Assembly (NCBI GenBank): GCA_029582265.1
Contig: CM055823.1
Location: forward strand, 25,594,569 to 25,658,568
Direction: 5' to 3'
Origin: Zoroaster sp. YZ-2022
Lineage: Eukaryota > Echinodermata > Asteroidea > Forcipulatida > Zoroasteridae
Length of the DNA stretch: 64,000 bases
Part shown: positions 8,491 to 19,473 of the stretch, piece by piece
How the letters are laid out: every line of letters starts with the position of its first letter
Position numbering within the stretch: position 1 is the stretch's first letter
Program-made: the position numbers and the translations under genes
Notes under the pieces: model-generated
Seen by the model: only the letters and a program-made list of their open reading frames with translations
Told to the model about the DNA's origin: nothing
Database searches by the model: none

Positions 8491-8882
8491 GCTAATACTA
8501 GCAGCTGCAAGGAATTGTGGGATGTCTGTGGGCGCAACAGCGCCACTGCGTGCCGCGCGGACAAACAAAACATTATTGACGTCACAAAAGCTGCGCCTAA
8601 CAGATGCTCCTTTTGGTATCCCTGTATGCTTTGCGGCAGTTGCTTCAGTGCATGCATGCTATGAGCGATAAGGCTTATGCATACCTGACTGGACTCTTTT
8701 CTTTGGTACATTTGGACTAATATTGGGTAAGATAACGGTTTTGTAAATGTTTGGATATATGTTTATTGTGTGTGTGTGTACTGTACTGTGTTTCTATAAT
8801 CGCTACCTTGAGGCCTTTGGAGTCCTCTGACTTGAGTATTTTTGATTTACTACAAAAGAGATAGGAAAGAACAGTCAATAAT
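8491..8882. other. non-coding stretch, short inverted repeat
   Basis: No gene seen. CTTATCGCT at about 8486 and AGCGATAAG at about 8664 form a short inverted pair that could delimit a small MITE; a TG run lies at 8767-8778. The open frames here are short and lack any motif. Confidence 0.3.
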
Positions 8883-10168
8883 GGGTCTCCACCACCACAC
8901 GTTCCTGCTTCTCTAGTTCTACCGACAACTCACGACAACTGACGACAACACGTTCTAAATGCACTGAAAACTCAAAAATAAAGTTTTAAATTAAATATGT
9001 TTATAAGAATAGTGGCAAACATAAATGGTTTCAGTTTTTGAAAATGTGGTTTTAATTAGCAATAAAAAAAATGATTTTCTTCGCTGCAGTAACGTGTACT
9101 GTTACTGTTACTATTGGCCGCCATCTTGCTTGCGCAACGCAAAAGGACTGTACCAATAAGGCAATATGTCAATTCAAAGGGTGAAAAAAAATTGTCGGCC
9201 CATGCCAGGCAGGAGGGGAAGTCTTTTGTTGTATTTTTATGGAGTGTAAATTGTAAAACAATTTATTTTTTATTGATTTATTATTTATTATTATTTTTTA
9301 GAAAATGTAAATGTTTTCTGAAGCTCTTAATCATGATTGACATCCCAGTGGTGATCAAGTAGTTCTTTATATTTTATCGGTAAATCAAAGTGTCCTATAT
9401 CATATGTGTTGTTTGCTGAGCAATTAATTTTCGCCAATATATATATGAATGACAGCTGTCACGATAGTTGGTCTATACTTTATAAAACTCTTTTGACAAA
9501 ATTTATGTATCCTTATTCAATCAACAAGTAACTGTGTCTGCATTGTCAGAAAACTATGTTACCGTAGGTCAAAACATCACAAGAACAACCATGACTTTTA
9601 ATTTTGTTCAAACTTTATTCGCAGATTAGTAAATATTCACGAGAATAATACAAACAAGCAGAATAAAGATTAGAAAGTACAACCATTTTCACTATATTTT
9701 GGATTTACATGTATTGAATTTATTTAAACCAGTCGGCCTAAACATACTTAAAACTTACAAGGTCAATATAATTAATTTTTTACAATATATACTACAAACA
9801 TTATAAAATTATAACCATTGTACATGAAAATAAATTTTGTGCGCCGGCGGGACACAGGCACACGGACACAGCCCGCGTTATGATGTCACCCGCTTTGTAG
9901 TCTGGTTTACTTTCACCCTTTCACATAATGGTACAGTCCTCTACGTTGCACAAGCAAGATGGAGGACAATACTACTGCAGCGAAGAAAATAATTTTTTAT
10001 TGCTAATTAAAACCACATTTTCAAAAACTGAAACCCTGTATGTATGCCACTGTCCCTTATAAACATATTTTAAACTTTATTTTTGAGTTTTCAGTGTATT
10101 TAGAACGTGTTGTTGTGAGTTGTCGTCAGTTGTCGTCAGTTTGAGTTGTCGGTTTTTAGTAGGACCCC
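8883..10168. mobile_element. non-autonomous transposon with ~300-bp inverted repeats
   Basis: The left arm (8883 to about 9190) and right arm (about 9905-10168) are inverted copies. They share GGGTC ends, CCGACAACTCA, repeated GACGACAACT, ACACGTTCTAAAT, AAAACTCAAAAATAAAGTTT, TTTTGAAAATGTGGTTTTAA and CATCTTGCTTG. The interior (9190-9900) is AT-rich with no convincing gene. The 82-codon frame at 9114 lies in the arm and is probably meaningless. I could not establish a target duplication. Superfamily not determined. Confidence 0.65.
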
Positions 10169-10169
10169 C

Positions 10170-11283
10170 ACCACATGCATTAGCTATGTGACAAAAAATT
10201 TCTAAATCAACAGATATTCCAATACAACTGGTATCATTGTCAAGGTCTTGAATAGACGATTACAATGATATAACTATAAATAAGGATCATCTTCCTGTGA
10301 CCAAAAATAAGGAAGTTATGACATGTGGAACCCGGCATTTTAGGCCCGTAAATGTCAATTATTTTATAAGGAAAAACAAAAGAAATGTAAATTTGACTTG
10401 TGACCCGTTTCCTAGATTTTCTCGGATTCCATATCATAACTTTCTTAATTCTTGTCCGATTTTCAAAAGGTTGGTATCACTGGAATGCTTGGGACAATAA
10501 CCTATGTCCAGGCTAATTCAATGATTAGTTTGTTTTGTCGTGCTGATTTACAAATAAGAAATAAGAGGATTATTTTCATATTTTTACACTGAAATCCAGG
10601 AAAGATTCTTATCCCTGATTTAATTAAACATTAGAACAATTTATAAATTATATTGGACTGGAAAGATTAAACAAAATAATGAAAATAAATTTTAAAAAAT
10701 AGAAAAAAAATTATTCAAATCTGAGAATTTTTAATATTTATACAGAAATCTGCGAGAAATTCTTATCCCTGATTTAATTAAACGTAAAAATTAATAAATG
10801 ATATTGGACTGGAAATATGAAGGAAAAAATGAAATAAGTTCATGCGAACTAATATTATTGTGTTACGCCGATATTAGGTTTAAACGGACGATTTATCGGA
10901 CTGAATATTGGTAGGTCTATCGCGCGCTGAACATGGCGCAATACAATCTTTGGAATGGATCAGAGCATACTGATAGAAACGTCGAGTTGTACATGTTCTC
11001 CAGTTCTTTTTAGAACTAATTACTACTCAATTGAGCATTTCACATGGTGTCACCGCAATTAGTCTTACTTAACCCTAACGGACTAGGCCCTTTTGCTTAC
11101 ACATAGCCTAAATCCTCCTATATCCTTCAGTATTAGAGAGTAAAAGCTCAAAGTACCCAAATCCTTCTAAATCCTCCTGGTTTTTCTTAATATGGCTAAT
11201 GGCCTGAATCCTTCCAGATTTTTTTTAGGGTAGTGTGCTGGGGGCCCATGGAAATCATCACTATGATATTACATAATTCTGCA
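10170..11283. other. non-coding AT-rich stretch with a small tandem duplication
   Basis: No gene seen. Two diverged copies of a segment (about 10605-10690 and 10755-10845) share TTCTTATCCCTGATTTAATT and ATATTGGACTGGAAA. Near 11100-11220 there are repeated AAATCCT(C/T)C words of low complexity. Confidence 0.4.
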
Positions 11284-11287
11284 TTAA

Positions 11288-11750
11288 CCCTCCTATTATC
11301 AGTGTAGTTCTTTACAAAGTGGACCCATACTTCAAAATGTCACAACTGGGACATATTGTGGTACACACCTTCTTATCTAATGATTAATGGCATAGCCCAA
11401 GGCTCTTCAGAGAGATGAGGTAAACTGAAGCAGCCACCTGCTTTGTTTCATTGCAAGGCTAACTTGAAATAAACCAGTGCAGTAACTTGCAGTATACACT
11501 GTGTGAAGGTCAAAACAGTTTGTTTATGTCCCAGACCGGAGGGGCATTTTGGGGTATCCATGTACCATTCTTCTGTACAGTATGCAATATTTTGAGGCAT
11601 GCATACAAAAAGCATTGTGTACTTAGAATTTTTTTTTTTTGCAGCATTTTGGAGACTGCATGTATACAAGGGTTAATATTATCGAATCAAGTCAACTTCC
11701 ATATTGTTGATATTTATTGAATGGTTTCAAATGGTCAAACAGTAGGAGGG
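11288..11750. mobile_element. piggyBac-type MITE flanked by TTAA
   Basis: TTAA at 11284-11287 is followed by CCCTCCTA, and TAGGAGGG is followed by TTAA at 11751-11754. TTAA duplication plus CCC...GGG ends is the piggyBac superfamily signature. The interior (463 bp) has no transposase. Frames of 60-80 codons inside are on both strands and show no domain. A second member with the same ends is at 22113-22423. Confidence 0.72.
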
Positions 11751-11994
11751 TTAATACCAACAGTATTTTTTTGATGACCACAATTCTGTGCGTCTCAACA
11801 AACGGCACTTAAGACGTCCACGCATCTGATCACACATTGAAATTTTGCATTTTACAAGAGAATCCTTCACTGAAACAAACTGAAACACCAAACTGCTACT
11901 TTCATTTGTAAGTTACTGTCCAGTTGATGATACATGTACATCCTTGGGTGCGTCATTTAGGGTAAATTGAGGATACAGGGACAAAGGAAAGAAC

Positions 11995-12918
11995 AATAGA
12001 TGTCTCCACAAGCATGCATATTTGAGAATGTGTGTGTGTGTGTGTGTGATTTTGTGTTGCATACGCTGTGTGGACTTGAGAACAAAAGATGTCCACACAG
12101 TGTAGGAACTGGATACACTGTGTGGACTTACACACGTCCACACAGTGTTTTCGGACATCAGAAAAGTTCGATTTTTTTCGGAAAGTAAGCATTTGTCTAG
12201 GCAGGTTTTTTTTACTTAAATTGGAGGATATTATGAAAAGGGAAAACTGAGACGAAATCCGCTCCAAAAACACTCTTCTGTGGAAATGGCAACGGTTTTA
12301 AGAATTTCATATCCTTAAGTACACGAGAACAAAGGAATGTCCACACAGTGTATGCAACAAAAGTTTATGGGTAGGCACTGGCAGGGTTGTGGGGACAGAT
12401 AACAAAAGGGACGGCAAGACCGCCGTATCTGTGGGGACATTTTCATGTCCCCACAACGTTTTCGGTCCCCACAAAGTTTGTGAAATTAGCGAGTAAATGT
12501 CCCCACAATTACGGTGCGTGACTGTGTGTGTGTGTGTGTACTTACACACCATTCGTTGTGGGGTACCAAACACAATGGAACAATGGTACCCCACAAGGAA
12601 TCTATAGAAAATCTTGTACCCCACAGGAGAATTCTATAGAAAAGGGATAATAGAACGAACAAAGGAATACCCCACAAGTCAACGTACATGTATGTGAGGG
12701 TGTGTGTGTGTGGGTACATGTATGTCTAAGGGGTAAACCGAGGACTTATAACAAAAGGGAACAATGGGTCCTCAGGTTGGCGGTTATTGTTAGCAAATGT
12801 CCTCGGTTGAAAAACGTGTACAAATCTAATGGGATAAGCCTCAACAAGTTTAAGTCCAACAACAAAGGGAACAAAAGAGGGGAACAATAGGAGGTCCTCG
12901 GTATACACCTTAGACAAG

Positions 12919-12958
<40 letters not shown>

Positions 12959-13440
12959 CGTACACACCATTCGTTGTGGGGTCCAAAACACAATAGAACA
13001 ATTGGACCCCACAAGGTAACTATAGAAAATCTTGTACCCCACAGGAGAATTATAAGGAAAAGGGATAATAGAACGAACAAAGGAATACCCCACAAATCAA
13101 TGTGCGTGAGGGTGTGTGTGTGTGTGTGTGTGTGTACAAGTGTTACAAGCACTGTGTGGACCTGAGAACAAAAGATGTCCACACAATGTAGGAACTTGAA
13201 ACGTTCTGTGGACTTACACACGTCCACACAAGGTTTTCGTCAATCAGAAAAGTTTAATTTTCTCGAAAAGGAAGCATTTGTCTAGGCAGGTTTTTTGTCT
13301 CAAAATGGAGTAGATTATGAAAAGGGAAAACTGAGACGAAATCCGCTCCAAAAACACTCTTCTGTGGAAATGGCAATAGTTTTAAGAATTTCATATCCTT
13401 AAGTACACGAGAACAAAAGATGTTAATGTTATCACATTGT
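11995..13440. repeat. block of palindromic modules linked by (TG)n microsatellites
   Basis: TG runs at about 12030-12048, 12522-12538, 12698-12712, 12921-12955 and 13112-13134 alternate with short inverted-repeat modules whose arms differ between modules: GTGTGGAC/GTCCACAC, TGTGGGGAC/GTCCCCACA, GTGGGGTACC/GGTACCCCAC. Larger segments are duplicated: 12175-12330 resembles 13255-13415, and 12540-12675 resembles 12957-13095. No coding content; the translated frames are repeat artefacts. Confidence 0.7.
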
Positions 13441-13754
13441 TGCCAATGATGGGCCTTCTCGCTGGTGCATGCAGCAGGTTAGGTAACTGTTGTGTTAAGC
13501 ATGGAGGAAGGAAGCATTTTTCGCATTCAATATAACCAATAATTTAATCTTACCCACCCAGTAAGGTGGAGAACATATGGATGATGATGGACATACATGT
13601 ATACATGTACATGTACTTCAAATTATTCCAGTATAGTCAAGCCACGGATGCTTTGCATTTGACACTGTACCAATTTCATCAAAGTCCAACAATTGGGTAC
13701 CTTTTTAGTGCATGTTGATGGATTTTGGCGGATTTGGAATAGCCACCCTTACAA

Positions 13755-14250
13755 TAAAGTTCTATAGAATTCTATAAAAAAAAATCTATAGAATTTCTAT
13801 ACTAATTTCTATAGTGTGCTATAGAATCTCTCTATTCTATACAATTTCTATACAAATTCTATAGAGCTTATAGAATTTCTATAGAAAAATAAGCCACTTT
13901 TCTATAGTTTCTAAAAAAAATCAACTGTTTCTATAGAAATCTAAATAAATTTGATAAATTCTATAGAAAATTTAGAACATTTTATAGTATTTTATACAAT
14001 AGCTTACAGAGTTGTATAGAATAGTTTATAGAGTTGCATAAAATGTTTATAGAGTTGTATAGAACAATTTATAGAGTTCTATAGAACAATTTGTATATTT
14101 CTGTAGAACAATTTACATAATTCTATAGAACAATTAAAAGATTTCTATAGAACAATTAAAAGATTTCTATAGAACAATTAAAAGATTTCTATAGAAAAAT
14201 GTATAGATTTCTATAGAACAAATTCTAGAGTTCTATAGAACAACTACAAA
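13755..14250. repeat. CTATAG-rich satellite
   Basis: About 500 bases built from TTCTATAGAA and variants. In the middle part there is a roughly 21-base period (ATTTCTATAGAACAATTAAA repeated near 14130-14200). A related shorter stretch is at 17385-17530. Self-complementary TTCTATAGAA units can form cruciforms. Confidence 0.75.
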
Positions 14251-14259
14251 TAAAATGTT

Positions 14260-16700
14260 CTTTAGAAAAACATGTGTGGTCTCCAAATAGTTTTGTGATA
14301 AAAAACAAGGCTGAAATTATATTTTTTAGACTTAGGTATTGATTTATTGTTATAGATGTTTTCCTGCAAAAGTAGAACAATATAGACAGAACAAAAATAA
14401 TACATGTGTACTTTAAAATTTAAATAATAAGCTAGAACAATTGACCAGGGCATCAACAAAGTATAAGGTAAAAACAAAACAAACAAAATTAAAATCAGTG
14501 ACTTACTCAAAATGAAAATATTGATAGATTGAGTGTTAAAAACAATCTCCTTAGAGTTTTGTCTCCAAAATGTAATTTTCAGTGGGAGAAAATGTTTATT
14601 TTAATTTTACTCATACCCTAAAAACAATAACAGCATCATAATGTAGTATCGTGCATGGATATGTTGTGCTGTTATCAAAATACATGTAAATGTACAAATC
14701 CAATTCAATTTTGGTACAGAGCATACCCTTTCACTGATAATTCAGTCAGTGATGTCATATGAATAGTTTGTTCAAATCAGTTCCACTTTTCGTCAATTGT
14801 TTTATATTACAATATAAATACTTCTATGTACACAATAAGCACAGTGACTCCATTTTTATCTTTAATTGTTTTCGATCTGCTGAGTTTTCATGATGAAGGT
14901 AAGTAAGCACACTGCCCTTTACTGCACAGAAATAACATGACAGAGACTCGAGGGCGGGGGTTGATCGTTGTCATTTCTGCTGGCTCCAACGTCCTTCAAG
15001 GAATTTCCAAGGTGTCTGTTGTACATCTCCAGCCCTATATATTCATCAACTGTCCTACATCTCGTCACTGTTCACATGGTTCACAAGTGGGTTGCGACCA
15101 TTTGTGTTCTTTGCTGTCTCTCCTGTCTCCACTCCTATGTGATGGATACATGGAGAGGCTGTGTGGTGGTGAGAACATTGTGTCATGCTCAAAGACTTTA
15201 TTCAAGTCTCTCATATGTCGTCTTCAAGTCTCTCATATATGTCGTCTGGTAGATGTAGCTGGATGGTACTATTAGTGTCTATAACTGTAACCCGTGTGCT
15301 CACTGATGGTTCACCCTCTGGCTACATGTCCTGCCTTCTTATCCCCTCAGCTGATCGAGATGTCGGTAATACTGGCTCATCCTCTGTATGGTTCCACTTC
15401 CATTGTACTCTGGTGGGCTGAGGGTACTCATTACTGTAAGGGCGTAATTGTATGTCATCTGGTTGGACAGGAACACTCAGTCTGACTGCCAAATAACTGC
15501 AGTTACATGGGGTACATGTATATTAGTGATTCAATGGTCGATGACCCTGAAAGAATAAAATATGAACAGTCAGGAGTTGAATAAGAGAACTTCAAAGATC
15601 TTTATACTTAATGGTGGTAACGGAACATCACATGGAATATACAATAAATCTTGATCAAAAACAATTGAAATGACATTCTAGGAAACCTAAACTGTAAATT
15701 AAAAACCATTAAAAGGTAAATGCTAACTCTACTACATTTCATTCCTTTCAATGACAGATGCATGATTAACATACTTTTGTCATAATAGGATCTTGTTCTC
15801 ATAAATTATATAAAATAATGCAAACTCAACTCTAATGTTTACTTCCACTCAATGTACTTAAGTGCATCACAAAACTATACTGGACCATAAACATACTAGG
15901 CTATCCATGGAGGATATTCCTTCCTCTATGGGCTATCAGAATCAAGGCTCTTGGCTCAGCATGGGGTCACATATGTTCCCAGTATAAGCTGTACAGCCAT
16001 AGCCAACACATGCACATACATGTACATGTACCATGAATACTAATGAGCCACACTGACCACATAATAGTGAATGAATGGCTTATTGTTTCATGCCTGATAC
16101 TCCAGCTATATGGCTTAAAGTATACATGGAAACTGAATAATAGGCATATATACATGTAAGCATGATTTTTGTAGGTAAAAAAACACCTTATTTTGACTAG
16201 ATTTAAAAGCAATACACATCAATGATCCTTAGATCTTCATAACAGCATGGAAGAATTCCTTCCTCCATGATAGCAATAAGTATAGTATAAGGAAACTGTA
16301 AGGAATTGAAACTTTCTTTTCTTCACATCTCCCATATACATTCCAAAAACAATTCAAAGTAATAACAACTAAATCATTCCATATCAAAATAGTGGTATAA
16401 ACTTTTAAAGTAATCAGGAGATGAAAAGGAGAACTTCTCCAAGCTTTATTCTTACTTGTGGCATAAATCCAACCATGCTGGTGGTAACTGGTCATCACAT
16501 GGAATATAATGACCTTCTGACAAAGACCCTGCACAAGGTGTTTATTTGGTCTTTGGGATATTCTATTGTCAGGAGAGGTAAGTGCCATTATGAGGGAATG
16601 GGTCTAAACAAAAATTATAAGGGGTGGTTAATCTACACAAAATTCTAAACAAGATGCCACTTTTACTATATACACGTACATGTAACACATGGTATAAAAC
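14260..16700. other. long non-coding stretch
   Basis: No gene supported. A short direct repeat (TTCAAGTCTCTCATAT) occurs twice near 15205-15245. A segment near 15570-15650 (GGTGGTAAC, ATCACATGGAATATA) is echoed at 16420-16520, indicating an old duplication about 0.85 kb apart. Open frames of 60-119 codons here have no domain and no consistent codon bias. Confidence 0.4.
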
Positions 16701-16712
16701 ACGGGCATAAAT

Positions 16713-16757
16713 CCGGAGGGGGAGGGATAGGGGTGGGGGTAGGGGTGGGGGTGGGTT
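16713..16757 (+). repeat. G-rich tract with G-quadruplex potential
   Basis: At least five runs of three or more G separated by one to three bases (GGAGGGGGAGGGATAGGGG, then GTGGGGGTAGGGGTGGGGG). The spacing satisfies the usual intramolecular G-quadruplex rule. Confidence 0.6.
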
Positions 16758-16759
16758 GA

Positions 16760-18070
16760 TACATGTATGTACCCACACTTTTTGGCCCGGGGAGTGGGTG
16801 GTCCATAGGATCACCCCCAGAATTTGCATGCAGTTAAAGGGTGGGGTTTCAAGGGGTAAACTCTTCCCCCTTCCCCTATGGGCCTGCCGAATTTTGAACG
16901 TAAAGTGTTGTTTCAAGCGGTATTATTTTTATTGTTGGGGGAGGGTCAACCAATAATAAGCAAATGTCAAATCATTGTGTGACAGATAGTAAATCTGTGT
17001 CATTGCCTATAATCACGTAGAGTCTATGTATCATAAAAAAACATTAACTCTAACCTTCCAAAATCCTCTTTGCCAAAGTGAAGGATTATGAAGGATTGAG
17101 GTTACATGCTACATGCTCTTTGCTAAAGTGAAGGATTTTGGAGGATTGAGGTTATTAGGCATACGTGCCTTTCCATGGTACATGTACATCCATGTTTGTT
17201 ATAGTGATTGCTTGGGTCAGTGGACACTGTTTATTACTAAAACTTGGGAGGATGAGAACAAGTCATATTAATCGTCTAATTTGGAATTAAACAGGAAAGA
17301 ATATTCCCACACATCTATTCTTATTGTAGAAAAACATGTTTCTTAAGAATTCTATATTCTTACCGTGTCATATAGTGGAATATCTATAGAGATTGGTCTC
17401 TATAGATAACTGGTTCTATAGAATTCTATAGAAAGTAATAACTCTATACAATTTTTTTTGAGTTTCTATAGATTTTTGTAATTTCTCTAGAGCTCTATAC
17501 AGCGTTCTATAGACTTCTATAGAACTTTTTTGTAAGGGCAAAATGCCTTTAGGGGGTTATGGTTAAGGAAAGAATATGAATCTTTCTGAATGGCAATTAT
17601 TTCATTTGTCTCTAAATGAGACCAAAAACTAAATTATAGGGAAGATTAACCCAAACATTAGGCCCCCCCCCCCCCAAAAAAAAGTCTCCAGTTTTTGGTC
17701 ATCGGTCAGCTTCAAAATTGGTGCGATGACGGTTTTTTGTTTGTTTTTTTGATAATCTTTTTTTTCCCCAACAGGGAAATAGTGATACAGGTGTACACAG
17801 TGACCAAATGTGAAAAAATCGTTTAAAACACAGCACAGCAGAATTCCAATTAATCCAGCAATTAATCCGGCAATTTTGGCTGCAATTTGACATTGTTTCA
17901 TATCAAATGCAAAAAGAAAATTAAAAATGCCAACGCGCAGGTACATGTATGAGGCAATGTGCGCGGAGACCAGAAACCGTTTCACATACATATTTGATCA
18001 TATTGTTATTTTTTGAATTACGAATTCCGCATGTATACATACCTTTAAAATGTTTTTGTTTTTTTTACAG
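16760..18070. other. non-coding stretch before the zinc-finger cluster
   Basis: No gene seen. A roughly 49-base unit (AAAGTGAAGGATT...GGATTGAGGTTA) is present twice at 17067-17152. CTATAG satellite fragments occupy 17385-17530, and a C13/A8 run lies at 17665-17683. The last bases are the polypyrimidine tract of the next exon. Confidence 0.4.
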
Positions 18071-18740
18071 GAAGAGTGAGCACTGCAGTCTACATAGAAA
18101 AGTTATATTGGTTCACACCAATGAGAAATGATGTGTGAGTGACATATGCAGCAAAGTTTCTTAAAATGTAAGCAGCTATTTGTAAGTAGACAACAGAGCT
18201 TCCACACTGGAGAAAATTAATTTGTGACGTTTGTAGCGAACCCTTTGTATGTTTCCTTGAAAATTTCCTAATACATGTACCATGAATCAAAGGATCCACA
18301 AACATGTTTCAAAATGAAGCGAAACTGCCCATTACCCGCTCTATTTATGACAATTTAAGCACACGTCGCACAGTCCACATTGAAGGAAAATCATCTCCTG
18401 GGGAGAAACCCTTTGTAACATCTGTAGAAAAGCCTTCGCAAAAAAAAGACTAAACATCCATCAGAGAGAAACTATTTGTGATATTTGTAGCAACTCTTTC
18501 TCACAAAAAGGTGTCCTGCGCAAGCATCAAAGAGTCTCCACACTGGAAGGAAACCATTTTCTTGTAGCATTTGTAGAAAATCCTTTTCAAATGAAAAATA
18601 TCAGAAAAACCATCAGATAGTCCACACTAGAGACGTCATGAGATACAAATCAGAGAGGACCCAGTTGCTCATTTGAAGAAGGGTTAGATTCTGTCCAAGT
18701 AAAGTCACAGGTCACTACTTCTTGACCAAATCAAGTCACA
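18071..18740 (+). pseudogene. dead C2H2 zinc-finger exon
   Basis: Begins at an acceptor (TTTTTTTACAG, ending 18070) equivalent to that of the 21-finger gene at 22904. The exon leader is homologous (TGTGAGTGACAT..., GGATCCACAAACATGTTTCAAAATGA at 18290-18317, AATTTAAGCACACGTCGCACAG). Only about three finger remnants follow (18380-18640), with stops and frame changes (TTTGTAACATCTGTAGAAAAGCC; AAACTATTTGTGATATTTGTAGC). Its end (TTTGAAGAAGGGTTA at 18673, then CAAGTCACA) matches the 3' flank of the 21-finger gene. It has no usable frame longer than a few dozen codons. Confidence 0.7.
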
Positions 18741-18857
18741 AGTCATTGAAGTGAAATGTGAAGTCAACTATCATGTTTTGCCCAAAGTTGTTGTGCGCTT
18801 TTCTCTAACTGACCAATGTATATGTAAGCCGTACAAAAATCCACATTTGACAATTAA

Positions 18858-19467
18858 CCCTAACCCCCTAGGCATTTCTACTAGAATGCTACCTCAACCT
18901 AACAAACTCCAACACCATGTACTAACCCACCATAGTCTGCAGTACTCAACCCATCAAACTCAAACAGTACACTTACAGGAACAGTCCTCAACCCATCATA
19001 CTCCAACAGGCTCTATGCTGTTGGATTTTGATTGAGTGGGGACACATGGCCCAAAGTAAAGTTTGAACACTGGAGTCGCACAGTACTCAACCCATCATAA
19101 TCCAACTGTTGTTTTCATGCTAAAAAACTCAACTATACAAAAAGTAAAACACCCTATGGAATAAATGGTAGGTTCTAGTTGTATGGTGTTAGATACAATG
19201 CCAAGCATACCTAAGTACAATATTTGCCTTTATCAGTTGTTTATTACAGCAGGTTGCATACACACACTCTCTCTCCACTCAAAGTCCAACAATGTTGCAT
19301 GCTAGTAGAACCACCTTCCTCACTCAATCAAAATCCAACAGCATTACTGTACGCCATTGGTACTCAACCCATCATAGTCCAACAGCTTAGCTAAGTTCAC
19401 AGTCCTCAACCAGTCAAAATTCAACAAAACCTTCTGTTGGAGTTTGATGGGTCTGGGGTGGTTAGGG
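18858..19467. mobile_element. piggyBac-type MITE with internal repeats, inserted in zinc-finger leader
   Basis: TTAA at 18854-18857 is followed by CCCTAACC, and GGTTAGGG is followed by TTAA at 19468-19471. The interior contains about eight copies, in both orientations, of CTCAACCCATCA-n-TCCAACAG. The flanks TTGACAATTAA and TTAAGCA...CACAGAGACC match the continuous leader of related genes (for example GACCATTTAAGCACACC at 23130-23146), so the target TTAA was inside the exon. Confidence 0.65.
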
Positions 19468-19473
19468 TTAAGC

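Noticed and set aside
11913..13227. Overlapping frames with long Thr-His or Cys-Val runs
   Set aside because: They are translations of TG/AC microsatellites and palindromic modules on both strands.
18855..19470. CCCTAACCC and GGTTAGGG as telomere-like sequence
   Set aside because: Only one to two units each, in inverted orientation, explained as the ends of a TTAA-flanked MITE.
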